Shown piece by piece: positions 8,933 to 17,624 of a stretch of DNA of 64,000 nucleotides. The notes under the pieces are model-generated. The model worked only from the letters and a program-made list of their open reading frames with translations, was not told where the DNA came from and did no database searches. How positions within the stretch are numbered: position 1 is the first letter of the stretch; every line of letters begins with the position of its first letter. The stretch is from Piscinibacterium candidicorallinum. Its GTDB lineage: Bacteria > Pseudomonadota > Gammaproteobacteria > Burkholderiales > Burkholderiaceae_C. A program made the translations under genes and the position numbers. The stretch spans positions 3,348,001 through 3,412,000 of the forward strand of contig NZ_CP180191.1 of NCBI RefSeq assembly GCF_047549485.1, written 5' to 3'.

Positions 8933-9763
8933 ATGCGCGTGCTCGGCGTCGACTTCACCTCCGCCCCGGCCAGACGCAAGCCCATCACCTGCGCCTGGGG
9001 TGAGCGCGATGCGCACGGCGCGCTGGCCATCGAGCGGGTCGTGGCCTGCACAAGCTTCGCGGACTTCGAGCGCGAGCTCGCCACGCCCGGCCCGTGGGTC
9101 GGCGGCTTTGACCTGCCCTTCGGTCTGCCGCGGGAACTGGTGGAGCATCTGGGCTGGCCCACGGACTGGGCGGGGCTGATCCGACACTACGCGGCTCTGG
9201 AGCGCGAGTCCATCCGCCAGCAGTTCAAGGCCTTCTGCGACGCCCGGCCGGCGGGCGGCAAGTTTGCGCACCGCGCCTGTGACCGGCCGGCGAATTCATC
9301 GCCCTCGATGAAGTGGGTGAACCCGCCCGTGGCCTGGATGCTGCACGCCGGCGCACCGCGCCTGCTGGACGCCGGGGTGACCGTGGCCGGGCTGCATGCC
9401 GGGGACGAACGCATTGCCCTGGAGGCCTACCCCGCACTGGTGGCGCGCTCGATCATCGGCAACGCGTCCTACAAGAGCGACGCCAAGGGCAAGCAGACCG
9501 GCGAGCGCACCGAACGGCGGCGCGACATCGTCGCCGCGCTCAAGTCCGGCCGGCATGCCGGCGGCATGAAGCTGCGCTTTGCCTGCGGCCTGCCGGAGCA
9601 GCTGATCGAGGACGCCCAGGCCGAGCTGCTGGATGCCGTGCTCGCCGCCGTGCAGGCGGCCTGGGCCGCGCAGCAGCCGAACCACGGCCTGCCCCAAGCG
9701 CTGGACCCGGTGGAAGGCTGGATCATCGGCGTGCCGCAGTTCACCGCTGGGGCGGGCGCGTGA
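8933..9763 (+). CDS. DUF429 family protein
   Basis: Protein of 276 residues that opens with RVLGVDFTSAP, the acidic first strand typical of DUF429 proteins, which are predicted to have an RNase H-like fold. A second conserved part is FDLPFGLPRELVEHLGW, and the end has LDPVEGWIIGVPQF. It starts three bases after the ligase stop and its own stop overlaps the GTG start of the helicase. This places it inside the repair operon; a nuclease role is inferred from fold prediction and context, not shown. Confidence 0.75.
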   Translation: MRVLGVDFTSAPARRKPITCAWGERDAHGALAIERVVACTSFADFERELATPGPWVGGFDLPFGLPRELVEHLGWPTDWAGLIRHYAALERESIRQQFKAFCDARPAGGKFAHRACDRPANSSPSMKWVNPPVAWMLHAGAPRLLDAGVTVAGLHAGDERIALEAYPALVARSIIGNASYKSDAKGKQTGERTERRRDIVAALKSGRHAGGMKLRFACGLPEQLIEDAQAELLDAVLAAVQAAWAAQQPNHGLPQALDPVEGWIIGVPQFTAGAGA

Positions 9764-12700
9764 GCGAGCGCCGCCGCAGCAGCAAGAAGCCCACGCGGGG
9801 CTGGGGCCTGCCGCCCGAGCTGGAGAAGCTCGATCACCTGGGCAAGCAGCTCGACCGCAAGCGCAAGGCGCTGGCGCAGCAGCGCGCCGCGCAGACGCCC
9901 CATGCCAACCCGGCCCTGCGCGACGGTGCCGGCGAATTTGCGGTGGTGGGCTCAGTCGCTACCGAGCTTGCGCCGCCTGCGGCACCCGGGCGGGCAAGGA
10001 AGCGCACCGCAAAACAGCTTCCGCTTGTGCCAAGCCAGTCTTCAGGCGAAACGGCCTCAAGAAGCGCATCGGATGGACTTCCAGACATGGAAACCCAGCA
10101 TTCAAGCGCATCTTCAGGCCAAACTGCCCCGAAACGCCCGCGGGACAAGCGGAGAGCCGTTCCAGCCGGCACGCCGGCGCCCTTCCCCAGCCCGGCCGCG
10201 TGGTTCAAGAGTCTGGGTCGCAAACCCTTCCCCTTCCAGCAGGAATGCTGGGCGCACATCGCCGCCGGGCGCAGCGGGCTGCTGCACGCCACCACGGGCG
10301 CAGGGAAAACCTACGCGGTGTGGCTGGGGGTGCTGGCTGCCGCCAGCCTTCCGCTGGGTTTAGGTGGCCCCCACCTCCCCCCAACCCCCTCCTCCCGGGG
10401 AGGAGGGGGAGCCGCTTTGGCGCGGCCCCCCTCCGGGCAGGTGTCGAACCCACCTCCCCCAACCCCCTCCTCCCGGGGAGGAGGGGGCAATCGCAGTGCG
10501 AGCAGGCTTACCGCCCTTTGGATCACGCCGATGCGGGCGCTCGCGGCCGACAGTCAGCGCGCGCTGCAAGACGCCTGCGACGCGCTGCTGCCGCAGTGGG
10601 AGGTGGGTCTGCGCACGGGCGACATCGACGCCGCCACCCGCGCGGCGCAGAACAAGTCCTTGCCCGAGGCGCTGGTCACCACACCGGAGAGTCTGAGCCT
10701 GCTGCTGGCGCGCGAAGACGCGGGGCAGATGCTGGCCGGTGTGCGCTATGTGGTCTGTGACGAGTGGCATGAGCTCATGGGCAACAAGCGCGGCACGCAG
10801 GTCATGCTCGCACTGGCCCGGCTGGCCACGCTCAACCCCGCGCTGCAGGTCTGGGGCCTCTCGGCCACGCTCGGCAATCTGGACGAAGCGCTGGCGGCGC
10901 TGGCCAGCGGCCTGCAGACGGATGCTGTGCGCGTGCAGGGTGAAACACCCAAGCAGCTGCAGATCGACACCCTGATCCCGGACAGCATCGAGCGCTTCCC
11001 CTGGGGCGGGCATCTGGGCGCACGCATGGTGGAGCCGGTGGTGCGCGAGCTGGAGAGTGCGAGCACGACGCTGGTCTTCACCAACACGCGCAGCCAGGCC
11101 GAGATCTGGTACCAGCTGCTGCTGGATGCGCGGCCGGACTGGGCCGGGCTGATCGCGCTGCATCATGGATCGCTGGACAAGGAGGTGCGCGAGTGGGTCG
11201 AGGCGGGCCTGAAGGCTGGGCAGCTCAAGGCCGTGGTCTGCACCTCCAGCCTCGATCTGGGCGTGGACTTCCTGCCGGTGGAACGGGTGCTGCAGATCGG
11301 CAGTGCCAAAGGCGTGGCCCGCTTGCTTCAGCGCGCCGGGCGCAGCGGCCACGCGCCCGGGCGGCCCTCGCGCATCACCCTGGTACCCACCAACGCACTC
11401 GAATTGCCGGAGGCCGCCGCCGCGCATGAGGCCGCGGCGGCGCGGCGCATCGAACCGCGCCGGCCGATTGCCGCGCCGCTGGACGTCCTCGTGCAGCACC
11501 TCGCCACCCTCGCCCTGGGCAGTGATGCATACGGCCCGGGCTTCGAGCCCGACGCGACCTTTGCCGAGGTGCGCCGCGCCTACCCCTACCGCGAACTCTC
11601 GCGCGAGGCCTTCGACTGGGCGGTGGGCTTTCTGGAGGGCGGCGGGCCGCTGTCGGCCTATCCGGACTACCACCGCATCGTGCGTGAGCCCCAGGCCGAC
11701 GGGCGTGTGCGCTTCGTCATGCCGCGCAAGGACCTCGCGCTGCGCCACCGCATGAGCATCGGCACCATCGTGTCGGACTCGGCGATCAAGGTCGCCTGGG
11801 CCAGCGGCGGGACACTCGGCACGATCGAAGAGAGCTTCATCACCCGCCTGAAGCCCGGCGACGCCTTCACCTTTGCCGGGCGCATTCTTGAGCTGGTGCG
11901 GGTGCGCGACATGACCGCCACCGTCAAGAAGGCCACGCGCAAGACCGGCGTGGTGCCGCAGTGGGGCGGAGGGAAGATGCCCCTGTCCAGCGAGCTGGCC
12001 GACGCCACCCTGGCGGTGCTTGATGACTGGCACCGCGGCAGTGCGCCGGGGCCGGAGCTTGCTGCCGTGCAGCCGCTGCTGCAGCTGCAAAGCGAGTGGT
12101 CCGCCCTGCCCCGCACTGGCGTGCTGGTGGCCGAGCAGCTGGAGAGCAAGGAGGGCTACCACCTCTTCTGCTACCCCTTTGCGGGGCGCATGGTGCACAT
12201 CGGCTTGGCCTCGCTGCTGGCGTTTCGCGCAGCGCGGCACAACCCGGGCACCTTTTCGATTTCGATGAACGACTACGGCTTCGAGCTGATGTCCCTGCAG
12301 CCCTTCGACTGGCCAACTCTATTCGAGAGCGGATTGCTCGCCGAGGAGCAGTTGCTGGATGACGTGCTGGAGAGCCTGAACGCCAGCGAGCTGGCGCAAC
12401 GCCGATTTCGCGAGATTGCGCGCATCAGCGGGCTGATCTTTCAGGGCTTTCCGGGTGCAGCGCGCTCCACGCGCACGCTGCAGGCTTCATCGAGCCTGTT
12501 CTACGAGGTCTTTCGCAAGCACGACACCGGCAACCTGCTGCTGGCGCAAAGCGAGCGCGAGGTGCTGGAACAGGAGCTGGAACTGGCGCGCCTGACGGCG
12601 GCGCTGGCGCGCATGCGCGAATGGCAGCGCGTGTTCAAGCGGCCGCACCGGCCCACGCCCTTTGCCTTTGCGCTGATGATCGAGCGTCTGCGCGAGGCCG

Positions 12701-12771
12701 TGACCACCGAGAAACTGAGTGACCGCGTGGCGCGGATGGTCGCCGAGCTGGAGCGTGCTGCTGCAGGCTGA
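9760..12771 (+). CDS. Ligase-associated Lhr-like DEXH helicase with repeat insertions
   Basis: Superfamily 2 helicase of 1003 residues, close to the Lhr-core type found with bacterial ATP-dependent ligases. Walker A is ATTGAGKT (Lys183); the DEXH box is DEWH at about 334-337; later motifs are LSATLG, TNTRSQAEIW and LQRAGRSGH. The C-terminal half is the Lhr-specific winged-helix/beta-barrel region. The start is taken as GTG at 9760 (VSERRRSSKK), overlapping the DUF429 stop; the frame is open further upstream only by chance. Two stretches look foreign to the family: residues 87-132 encode a copy of a dispersed palindromic repeat, and residues 205-243, between Walker A and motif Ia (ITPMRALAAD), encode two copies of a C-rich palindrome. 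Both keep the frame. Confidence 0.88.
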   Translation: MSERRRSSKKPTRGWGLPPELEKLDHLGKQLDRKRKALAQQRAAQTPHANPALRDGAGEFAVVGSVATELAPPAAPGRARKRTAKQLPLVPSQSSGETASRSASDGLPDMETQHSSASSGQTAPKRPRDKRRAVPAGTPAPFPSPAAWFKSLGRKPFPFQQECWAHIAAGRSGLLHATTGAGKTYAVWLGVLAAASLPLGLGGPHLPPTPSSRGGGGAALARPPSGQVSNPPPPTPSSRGGGGNRSASRLTALWITPMRALAADSQRALQDACDALLPQWEVGLRTGDIDAATRAAQNKSLPEALVTTPESLSLLLAREDAGQMLAGVRYVVCDEWHELMGNKRGTQVMLALARLATLNPALQVWGLSATLGNLDEALAALASGLQTDAVRVQGETPKQLQIDTLIPDSIERFPWGGHLGARMVEPVVRELESASTTLVFTNTRSQAEIWYQLLLDARPDWAGLIALHHGSLDKEVREWVEAGLKAGQLKAVVCTSSLDLGVDFLPVERVLQIGSAKGVARLLQRAGRSGHAPGRPSRITLVPTNALELPEAAAAHEAAAARRIEPRRPIAAPLDVLVQHLATLALGSDAYGPGFEPDATFAEVRRAYPYRELSREAFDWAVGFLEGGGPLSAYPDYHRIVREPQADGRVRFVMPRKDLALRHRMSIGTIVSDSAIKVAWASGGTLGTIEESFITRLKPGDAFTFAGRILELVRVRDMTATVKKATRKTGVVPQWGGGKMPLSSELADATLAVLDDWHRGSAPGPELAAVQPLLQLQSEWSALPRTGVLVAEQLESKEGYHLFCYPFAGRMVHIGLASLLAFRAARHNPGTFSISMNDYGFELMSLQPFDWPTLFESGLLAEEQLLDDVLESLNASELAQRRFREIARISGLIFQGFPGAARSTRTLQASSSLFYEVFRKHDTGNLLLAQSEREVLEQELELARLTAALARMREWQRVFKRPHRPTPFAFALMIERLREAVTTEKLSDRVARMVAELERAAAG
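10010..10165 (+). repeat. Dispersed palindromic repeat, copy A (inside helicase gene)
   Basis: Ends are inverted: TTCCGCTTGT at 10019-10028 and ACAAGCGGA at 10145-10153. Inside are two hairpin units, CTTCAGGCGAAACGGCCT near 10040 and ATCTTCAGGCCAAACTGCC near 10110. The same ends and hairpin core occur in the copies at 22.4 and 34.3 kb. The core of 135 bases is exactly 45 codons, so the insertion is in frame. Confidence 0.75.
10373..10487 (+). repeat. Two direct copies of a C-rich palindrome inside the helicase gene
   Basis: Copy one is 10373-10409 and copy two 10452-10487. They are near-identical, differing by one C. Each contains the palindrome CCCCCTCCTCCC / GGGAGGAGGGGG. The 42 bases between them are not repeated. 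The stretch encodes Pro/Ser/Gly-rich residues (PPTPSSRGGGG twice) in the helicase frame. Confidence 0.8.
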
Positions 12772-12774
12772 GAT

Positions 12775-13164
12775 TCAGTCCGCAGCTGCGCTGCGCTGCA
12801 GGCAGGTGATCGCGTCGGCCAGAGCCAGGCGGATCCAGTGGCGGTGCGGATGGTTCCAGGCCAGCTCCGCAACGATCGCGTCATTGGCGCGGCCGGAGTC
12901 CTGCTCGGCGCCCATGAGCTGGTCCCAGCGCAGGGCCACGGCGGTGGCGTTCACGGCTGGGCCGAGGTAGGCGTGCATCAGGGCGCCTATGGCGCAGCCG
13001 GCGGCAGAGGGTTCGTGTTGAAAGGGCGCGGTCATGAGCGGCGCGATCGGGTGAGCGCCGCGAACGGAGGCGGGTTGCAAGGCATGCATCGGGGGCTTTC
13101 CAGAGGATGCGGCCGAGCCGGATGGGCAAGCCGCCTGGGGCAGGGTGTGTTGACGTTTGGTCAT
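12775..13164 (-). CDS. Unknown small protein, convergent with the helicase
   Basis: Open frame of 129 residues from the ATG at 13164 (MTKRQHTLPQ); a further 13 upstream codons are possible and no strong ribosome site decides. No family was recognised. The central and C-terminal parts look protein-like (GALMHAYLGPAVNATAVALRWDQLMGAEQ), while the N-terminal 35 residues are low-complexity. It ends three bases from the helicase stop. It could be a real gene or a chance frame in G+C-rich DNA. Confidence 0.45.
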   Translation of the reverse strand: MTKRQHTLPQAACPSGSAASSGKPPMHALQPASVRGAHPIAPLMTAPFQHEPSAAGCAIGALMHAYLGPAVNATAVALRWDQLMGAEQDSGRANDAIVAELAWNHPHRHWIRLALADAITCLQRSAAAD

Positions 13165-13283
13165 GCTGAGCAGACCTGTCCCGAACGTCATTGTTCGCCC
13201 CAAGGCCTACGCCGGCCAGTTAACAACTGTGAAGTGGGTGGGGCGCTCTACCCAGATTGCTTTGTCTCTGGAAGCGTGCATCA

Positions 13284-13314
13284 GACTGCGGAACCCCACC
13301 GGGCGGCCGCAGTC
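13284..13314. other. Hairpin downstream of the first chemotaxis receptor gene
   Basis: GACTGCGG (13284-13291) and CCGCAGTC (13307-13314) form an 8-base stem with a 15-base loop, 36 bases past the stop of the minus-strand receptor gene. There is no T run, so it is at best a weak terminator. Confidence 0.35.
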
Positions 13315-13349
13315 CCGACGCACGCGTCGCCCCACGCAGCGCACATGCG

Positions 13350-15368
13350 CTAGAGCTTGAAGGCCACCGCGGCTTCGTGCAGCTGCATGCCGTTCTGTTC
13401 GAGCTGCCTTGAGGCGGCTGCGATCTCCTCGACCAGTGCAGCGTTGCCCTGCTGCACGTTGTTCAGGTCCGAGATCGCCCCGAAGACTTCGGTCACGCTG
13501 GCGCCCTGCGACTGAATGCGATCAGCCAGCGCGGTGATCATGCCGCTGATCTCGCGCACGGAGTCCACATTGGCGGCCACGCCCACGGCTGCAGCCTCGG
13601 CGCGCTTGTTGCCCTGGGCCACATGCTCGGTGCTCGTCTGCACGATCTGCTTGATCTCGCGCGCCGCTTCTGCAGAGCGCTGCGCCAGGGTACGCACCTC
13701 CTGGGCCACGACTGCGAAGCCGCGCCCGGCTTCGCCGGCGCGGGCCGCTTCCACGCTGGCGTTGAGCGCAAGGATGTTGGTCTGGAAGGCGATGCCGTCA
13801 ATCATGCTGACGAACTCCGAAATCTTGGCGCTGGCCTCTGCAATGCGGGCCATGCTCTCGCGCACGTCCTGCATCTGCGTGCCAGCCACTTCGGACTGCT
13901 CTCGGGCCTGGGTCACGCGTTGTGCCGCCTGCTTGAGGTCTGCCGCACTGGCGGAAATGCCTTCCTTCAGGGTCTCCACGGTCGAGGTGGTCTGCTCGAT
14001 GGCTGCTGCCGCTTCCTCGGTACGGGAAGACAGATCCTGGTTGCCCTTGGCGATCTCGCGCGAAGCCACGGACACGGACTCCGAGGAGTCTTGGATCACG
14101 CGCAGCGCCTCGCGCATGGACTGCATCGACAAGCCCAGTGCGTTCAGGGACTCTGCAATTTCGTCATTGCCCCAGCTGCGCGGCTGCTGGGTCAGGTCAT
14201 TGCGTGCCATTCGGTCCACGTAGGCGCCCAGATGGCGCATGCCGCCGCCTGTCACCAGGTAGAAGGCATAGAGCAGGTACGCCGCGAGACCGAGGCAGCC
14301 AACAATGACCGCAATGGCGAAGGTGCGCTTGCTTTCAAAGCCTGCAATTCGCGCAGCCAGCAGCTCGTCAAGCACAGTCAGTGCACGGTCCACTTTCTCG
14401 AACTGCAGCTTCAGGGTCTTGGTCGCGCTGTCCCAGTAGGCCTGCGGATCGCCCTGGGGGGTGTCTGCACGGAAGGTCTTTGTGACTAGCTCGCTGTACG
14501 ACCTTCCTGCCTCCAGCGCTTCATCCACGCTCAAGGTCGCCTTCAGGGACGGGTTGGCCTTGATGGCCTGGGCCGCTGCAGCGCGGATGCCGTCCACGCT
14601 CAGGCGCACCTCTGTGGCCCGTTCCAGCACCTCATTACGCTCGTCGGGCGTGATGCTGCCGGCCGCCAGAATGCGGCGGCCCGTGCCGCGCAGCCAGCTG
14701 GCGCGCTCAAGGAATAGCGGTGCCTTGGCCACCGACAGATCCATCACATAAAAGGAGTCCGGATCGGGGTCCAACACCAGATTCGAGGTGATGGACAGAT
14801 GTTCCATGTACTCCAGCAGCTTCTGCACCACGGCGGTATGTGCCTTGAAGTTGTCTGCAGGGTTGGTGCCCTGCCAGCCCTGACGCAAGGCACTGACGGC
14901 GCTGACCAGATCGGCGGTCTGCCTGGATGCGTCCAGCTTGTTCGAGGTACCCGCCTCCGCAGCGACCACCGCCTTGAGCGCCGCATCCACGCGCGTGCCT
15001 GCATCCTTGACCCGGTCCTCCAGGCTGCGGTCACCATTCAGGAAGGCCGTACTGAGAGAGCGGTGGTCATGCAGGGCGTCCATCAGCTTGAAGGCGGGAC
15101 GGATCACCTGCACGCCCAGCCGCTCCTGGCTGCTGAAATCGATCTGGGCACTCATGCCACGGAAGAACAGCACCGACAGCACCAGCACCGGAATCAGGAA
15201 CGCGATCGACACGATCATGGACTTGGCCACGAACTTCATCGAGCGCATCACCCGCACGCCCGGCGCCATCACGCCATGGTGCGCAAAGAAGCCGCCGGTG
15301 CGGCTCGTGGGCGCCGCCGACGCACGCGAGGAAGAGGGTTCGACACGGACTGACGACTGTGCTTGCAT
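13350..15368 (-). CDS. Methyl-accepting chemotaxis protein (paralogue 1)
   Basis: Chemoreceptor of 672 residues. A first membrane helix lies at about 48-70 (IVSIAFLIPVLVLSVLFF) and a second at about 349-372 (FAIAVIVGCLGLAAYLLYAF). Between them is a periplasmic domain of about 275 residues with a HDHRSLSTAFLNGD segment resembling nitrate/nitrite-sensing-like helical sensors. After helix two there is a degenerate HAMP-like stretch, then the conserved hairpin tip with IDGIAFQTNILALNASVEAA. No C-terminal CheR/CheB docking pentapeptide is seen. The start is chosen at 15368 (MQAQSSVRV). It has clear resemblance to the next gene. Confidence 0.9.
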   Translation of the reverse strand: MQAQSSVRVEPSSSRASAAPTSRTGGFFAHHGVMAPGVRVMRSMKFVAKSMIVSIAFLIPVLVLSVLFFRGMSAQIDFSSQERLGVQVIRPAFKLMDALHDHRSLSTAFLNGDRSLEDRVKDAGTRVDAALKAVVAAEAGTSNKLDASRQTADLVSAVSALRQGWQGTNPADNFKAHTAVVQKLLEYMEHLSITSNLVLDPDPDSFYVMDLSVAKAPLFLERASWLRGTGRRILAAGSITPDERNEVLERATEVRLSVDGIRAAAAQAIKANPSLKATLSVDEALEAGRSYSELVTKTFRADTPQGDPQAYWDSATKTLKLQFEKVDRALTVLDELLAARIAGFESKRTFAIAVIVGCLGLAAYLLYAFYLVTGGGMRHLGAYVDRMARNDLTQQPRSWGNDEIAESLNALGLSMQSMREALRVIQDSSESVSVASREIAKGNQDLSSRTEEAAAAIEQTTSTVETLKEGISASAADLKQAAQRVTQAREQSEVAGTQMQDVRESMARIAEASAKISEFVSMIDGIAFQTNILALNASVEAARAGEAGRGFAVVAQEVRTLAQRSAEAAREIKQIVQTSTEHVAQGNKRAEAAAVGVAANVDSVREISGMITALADRIQSQGASVTEVFGAISDLNNVQQGNAALVEEIAAASRQLEQNGMQLHEAAVAFKL

Positions 15369-15560
15369 GAAAGCCCCCGAAAGAGAGGAAGGCACGCCGT
15401 GGCGAGGACTACACCGCGCGGCGCGAGATCGACTGAACTACTGACGAGTATTGCGACTGCGTGCGCAGTACCAGTGCTCGATCAGCAGGACAAAAGCCGC
15501 TCAATTCATGCAAGCCGACACGATGCGAGCGCGCTCCAAACAGCAGGTGCGCGTGCCGCC

Positions 15561-15574
15561 GTGCATCGATGCAC
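15561..15574. promoter_or_regulatory. Perfect 14-base palindrome between the two receptor genes
   Basis: GTGCATCGATGCAC reads the same on both strands and lies in the 261-base gap upstream of paralogue 1. It may be an operator. No flagellar sigma-28 promoter could be recognised in this gap. Confidence 0.3.
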
Positions 15575-15629
15575 ACGACGGGCCATGCGCGGCTGCACTG
15601 CGCAGGAGCTTGATTGGGTCTGGCAGGTA

Positions 15630-17624
15630 CTAGAGCTTGAACACGGCAGCCGCGTCACGCAGGGCCTCGCCGCTGTTCTGCAGCTGGCTGGCCGACGCCG
15701 CAATCTCCTCGACCAGCGCGGCGTTGGCCTGCTGGCTTTGCGTGAGATCACGCACGGCCTTGTTCATCTCGGCGACCCCGGTGCTCTGTTCGCCGCTGGC
15801 GCGGGTGATGTCCTGGATCACCACGCTGGTCTTGCGTACGGAATCGACCATCTCCTGCATGGTGTTGCCTGCGGCATTCACCTGTTGAGTCCCGGCCTCG
15901 ATCTCTTCGGTGTTGGCACTGACGATGGTGTTGATCTGCTTGGCGGCCTCGGCGGCGCGCTGCGCGAGGCTGCGCACTTCCTGGGCCACCACGGCAAAGC
16001 CACGCCCGGCCTCGCCCGCACGGGCAGCTTCCACACTGGCGTTCAACGCGAGGATGTTGGTCTGGAAGCTGATGCCGTCGATCATGCCGACGATCTCGCC
16101 GATCTGCTTGCTCTTGGCCTGGATGGCGCTCATGCGCTGCACCACGGCCGAGACGTTGTGGCCGCTGGCTTCGGCCGCTTCGGACAGGCGGGCCATCAGG
16201 CGCTCGGCCTCGCGCACGCTGTTCAGGTTGCGCTCGACGAGTTCGTGCAGCTGATCCATGCCGGCACTGGCCTCCTCCAGCGCCGAGGCGTTCTTTTCGG
16301 TGCGGGCCGACAGGTCATGATTGCCCGCGGCAATCTCGCGGCTGGACAGGCTCACCGCATCGGCGTTCTGCTGGATGGCGGCCAGCGTCGTCTTCAGGCC
16401 CTGGATGGACTCGAACAGGCGATTGAGCGAATAGCCGATTTCGTCCCGGCCCCAGACGGACTGCGGGGTGGTCAGATCGCCCACGGCCAGGGCCTTGATG
16501 TGCTTGCCCAGATATCGGATGCCGCCGTTCTCCACCAGTGAGAAGGCGTAGAAGAAGTAGCCCGCCAGCAGCAGACAGGCGCCGACGACAGCCAGAATCC
16601 ATGCCATATGGGACTGCAGGGCGTCATAACGGGCCTGGAGCAAGGCTTCCAGCGCATCATGGGCTTTGGAAAATTTTGCAAACTGCGCGTCGATCTGCGC
16701 GGTCGTTGCGTCAAAGTAGCTTTCCGGCGTGCCGTTCAGGCTGTCGCCCAGCAGCGCGGCACGTACCAGCTTTTCCATCTCGCGTGCAGCGTTCAGGCCT
16801 TCCAGTGCGCCGGTGGACTTGAGGCTCGGGTTGTAGGCGTAAGCCCGCTCCAGACCATGGTTCACCGCCTCGATGTTCATCTGCAGACGCACCAAGCGGC
16901 GCTCGATCGCCAGACGCTGTTCCGGTGTGATGAGGCCGTCCACGAGGATCTTGCGGCCGGTGCCGCGCAGCCACGCGGAGTCCTCCAGCATGATCGGACC
17001 CAGACCGACCGAGGTCACCATCATGTAATAGGAGTCCAGATCCGGATCGAGCACGAGGCCGGACTTGTCGCCCACGGTCTCCACGTAGGTCAGCAGTTCG
17101 TTGATGAGCTGGGTGTGGCTGGCGAAGTTGGTCTTGGCGTCCGCGATAGCTGCCCATCCGCTGATCAGCCCGCTCACTGCGGCTTCGAGCTTCTTGAAGT
17201 CCGGCTTGGTGCCGGTGGGCGCACCATGGGCCGCATCGGCCGCCTTGAGCTGGGCCAAGGCTTTGGTGACCTTGGTGCCGGCCTCGTCCATGCGCGCCCT
17301 GGCGGCTGCGTCACCGCTCAGCGCCGCGGTGCTCAGACCGCGATGGGCCTGCAGGGTCTGCAGCAGGGGGTAGACCTCCTGCACCAATGCCGCGCCTGCC
17401 ATTTCATCGCGCGTGAACGTGATGTCAGCCCACTCCTTCTCGATGTAGGCGTACAGAGTGAGCAGCAGGGGCGCAACGAAGACCGCCGTGATGATCCAGG
17501 CTTTGGCCTTGAAGCGCAGATTGCGGAACATCCGGATGCCCGGTGCCATCGCGCCGTGCACTTCGGTCAGTGTGTGTGTGCGGGCTGCTGCTGAGGCAGC
17601 GCCCATTGTTTGAGTTGCGTTCAC
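15630..17624 (-). CDS. Methyl-accepting chemotaxis protein (paralogue 2)
   Basis: Chemoreceptor of 664 residues with the same plan as its neighbour: the shared segment APGIRMFRNLRFKAK, a membrane helix (IITAVFVAPLLLTLYAYI), a periplasmic helical domain with LQAHRGLSTAALSGD, a second helix (ILAVVGACLLLAGYFFYAF) and the signalling tip IDGISFQTNILALNASVEAA. Both receptors end in an FKL tail and lack an adaptation-enzyme docking peptide. The start is GTG at 17624 because GGGAGGG lies four bases upstream; the open frame has 20 more codons. The two genes probably arose by tandem duplication. Confidence 0.9.
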   Translation of the reverse strand: MNATQTMGAASAAARTHTLTEVHGAMAPGIRMFRNLRFKAKAWIITAVFVAPLLLTLYAYIEKEWADITFTRDEMAGAALVQEVYPLLQTLQAHRGLSTAALSGDAAARARMDEAGTKVTKALAQLKAADAAHGAPTGTKPDFKKLEAAVSGLISGWAAIADAKTNFASHTQLINELLTYVETVGDKSGLVLDPDLDSYYMMVTSVGLGPIMLEDSAWLRGTGRKILVDGLITPEQRLAIERRLVRLQMNIEAVNHGLERAYAYNPSLKSTGALEGLNAAREMEKLVRAALLGDSLNGTPESYFDATTAQIDAQFAKFSKAHDALEALLQARYDALQSHMAWILAVVGACLLLAGYFFYAFSLVENGGIRYLGKHIKALAVGDLTTPQSVWGRDEIGYSLNRLFESIQGLKTTLAAIQQNADAVSLSSREIAAGNHDLSARTEKNASALEEASAGMDQLHELVERNLNSVREAERLMARLSEAAEASGHNVSAVVQRMSAIQAKSKQIGEIVGMIDGISFQTNILALNASVEAARAGEAGRGFAVVAQEVRSLAQRAAEAAKQINTIVSANTEEIEAGTQQVNAAGNTMQEMVDSVRKTSVVIQDITRASGEQSTGVAEMNKAVRDLTQSQQANAALVEEIAASASQLQNSGEALRDAAAVFKL

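Noticed and set aside
10373..10487. Possible short CRISPR-like array (two repeats with one spacer)
   Set aside because: Only two copies, no array, no cas genes, and the unit is an extreme C/G-rich palindrome inside a coding frame.
10360..12240. 626-codon minus-strand open frame
   Set aside because: Antisense to the helicase, which has all SF2 motifs; a composition artefact.
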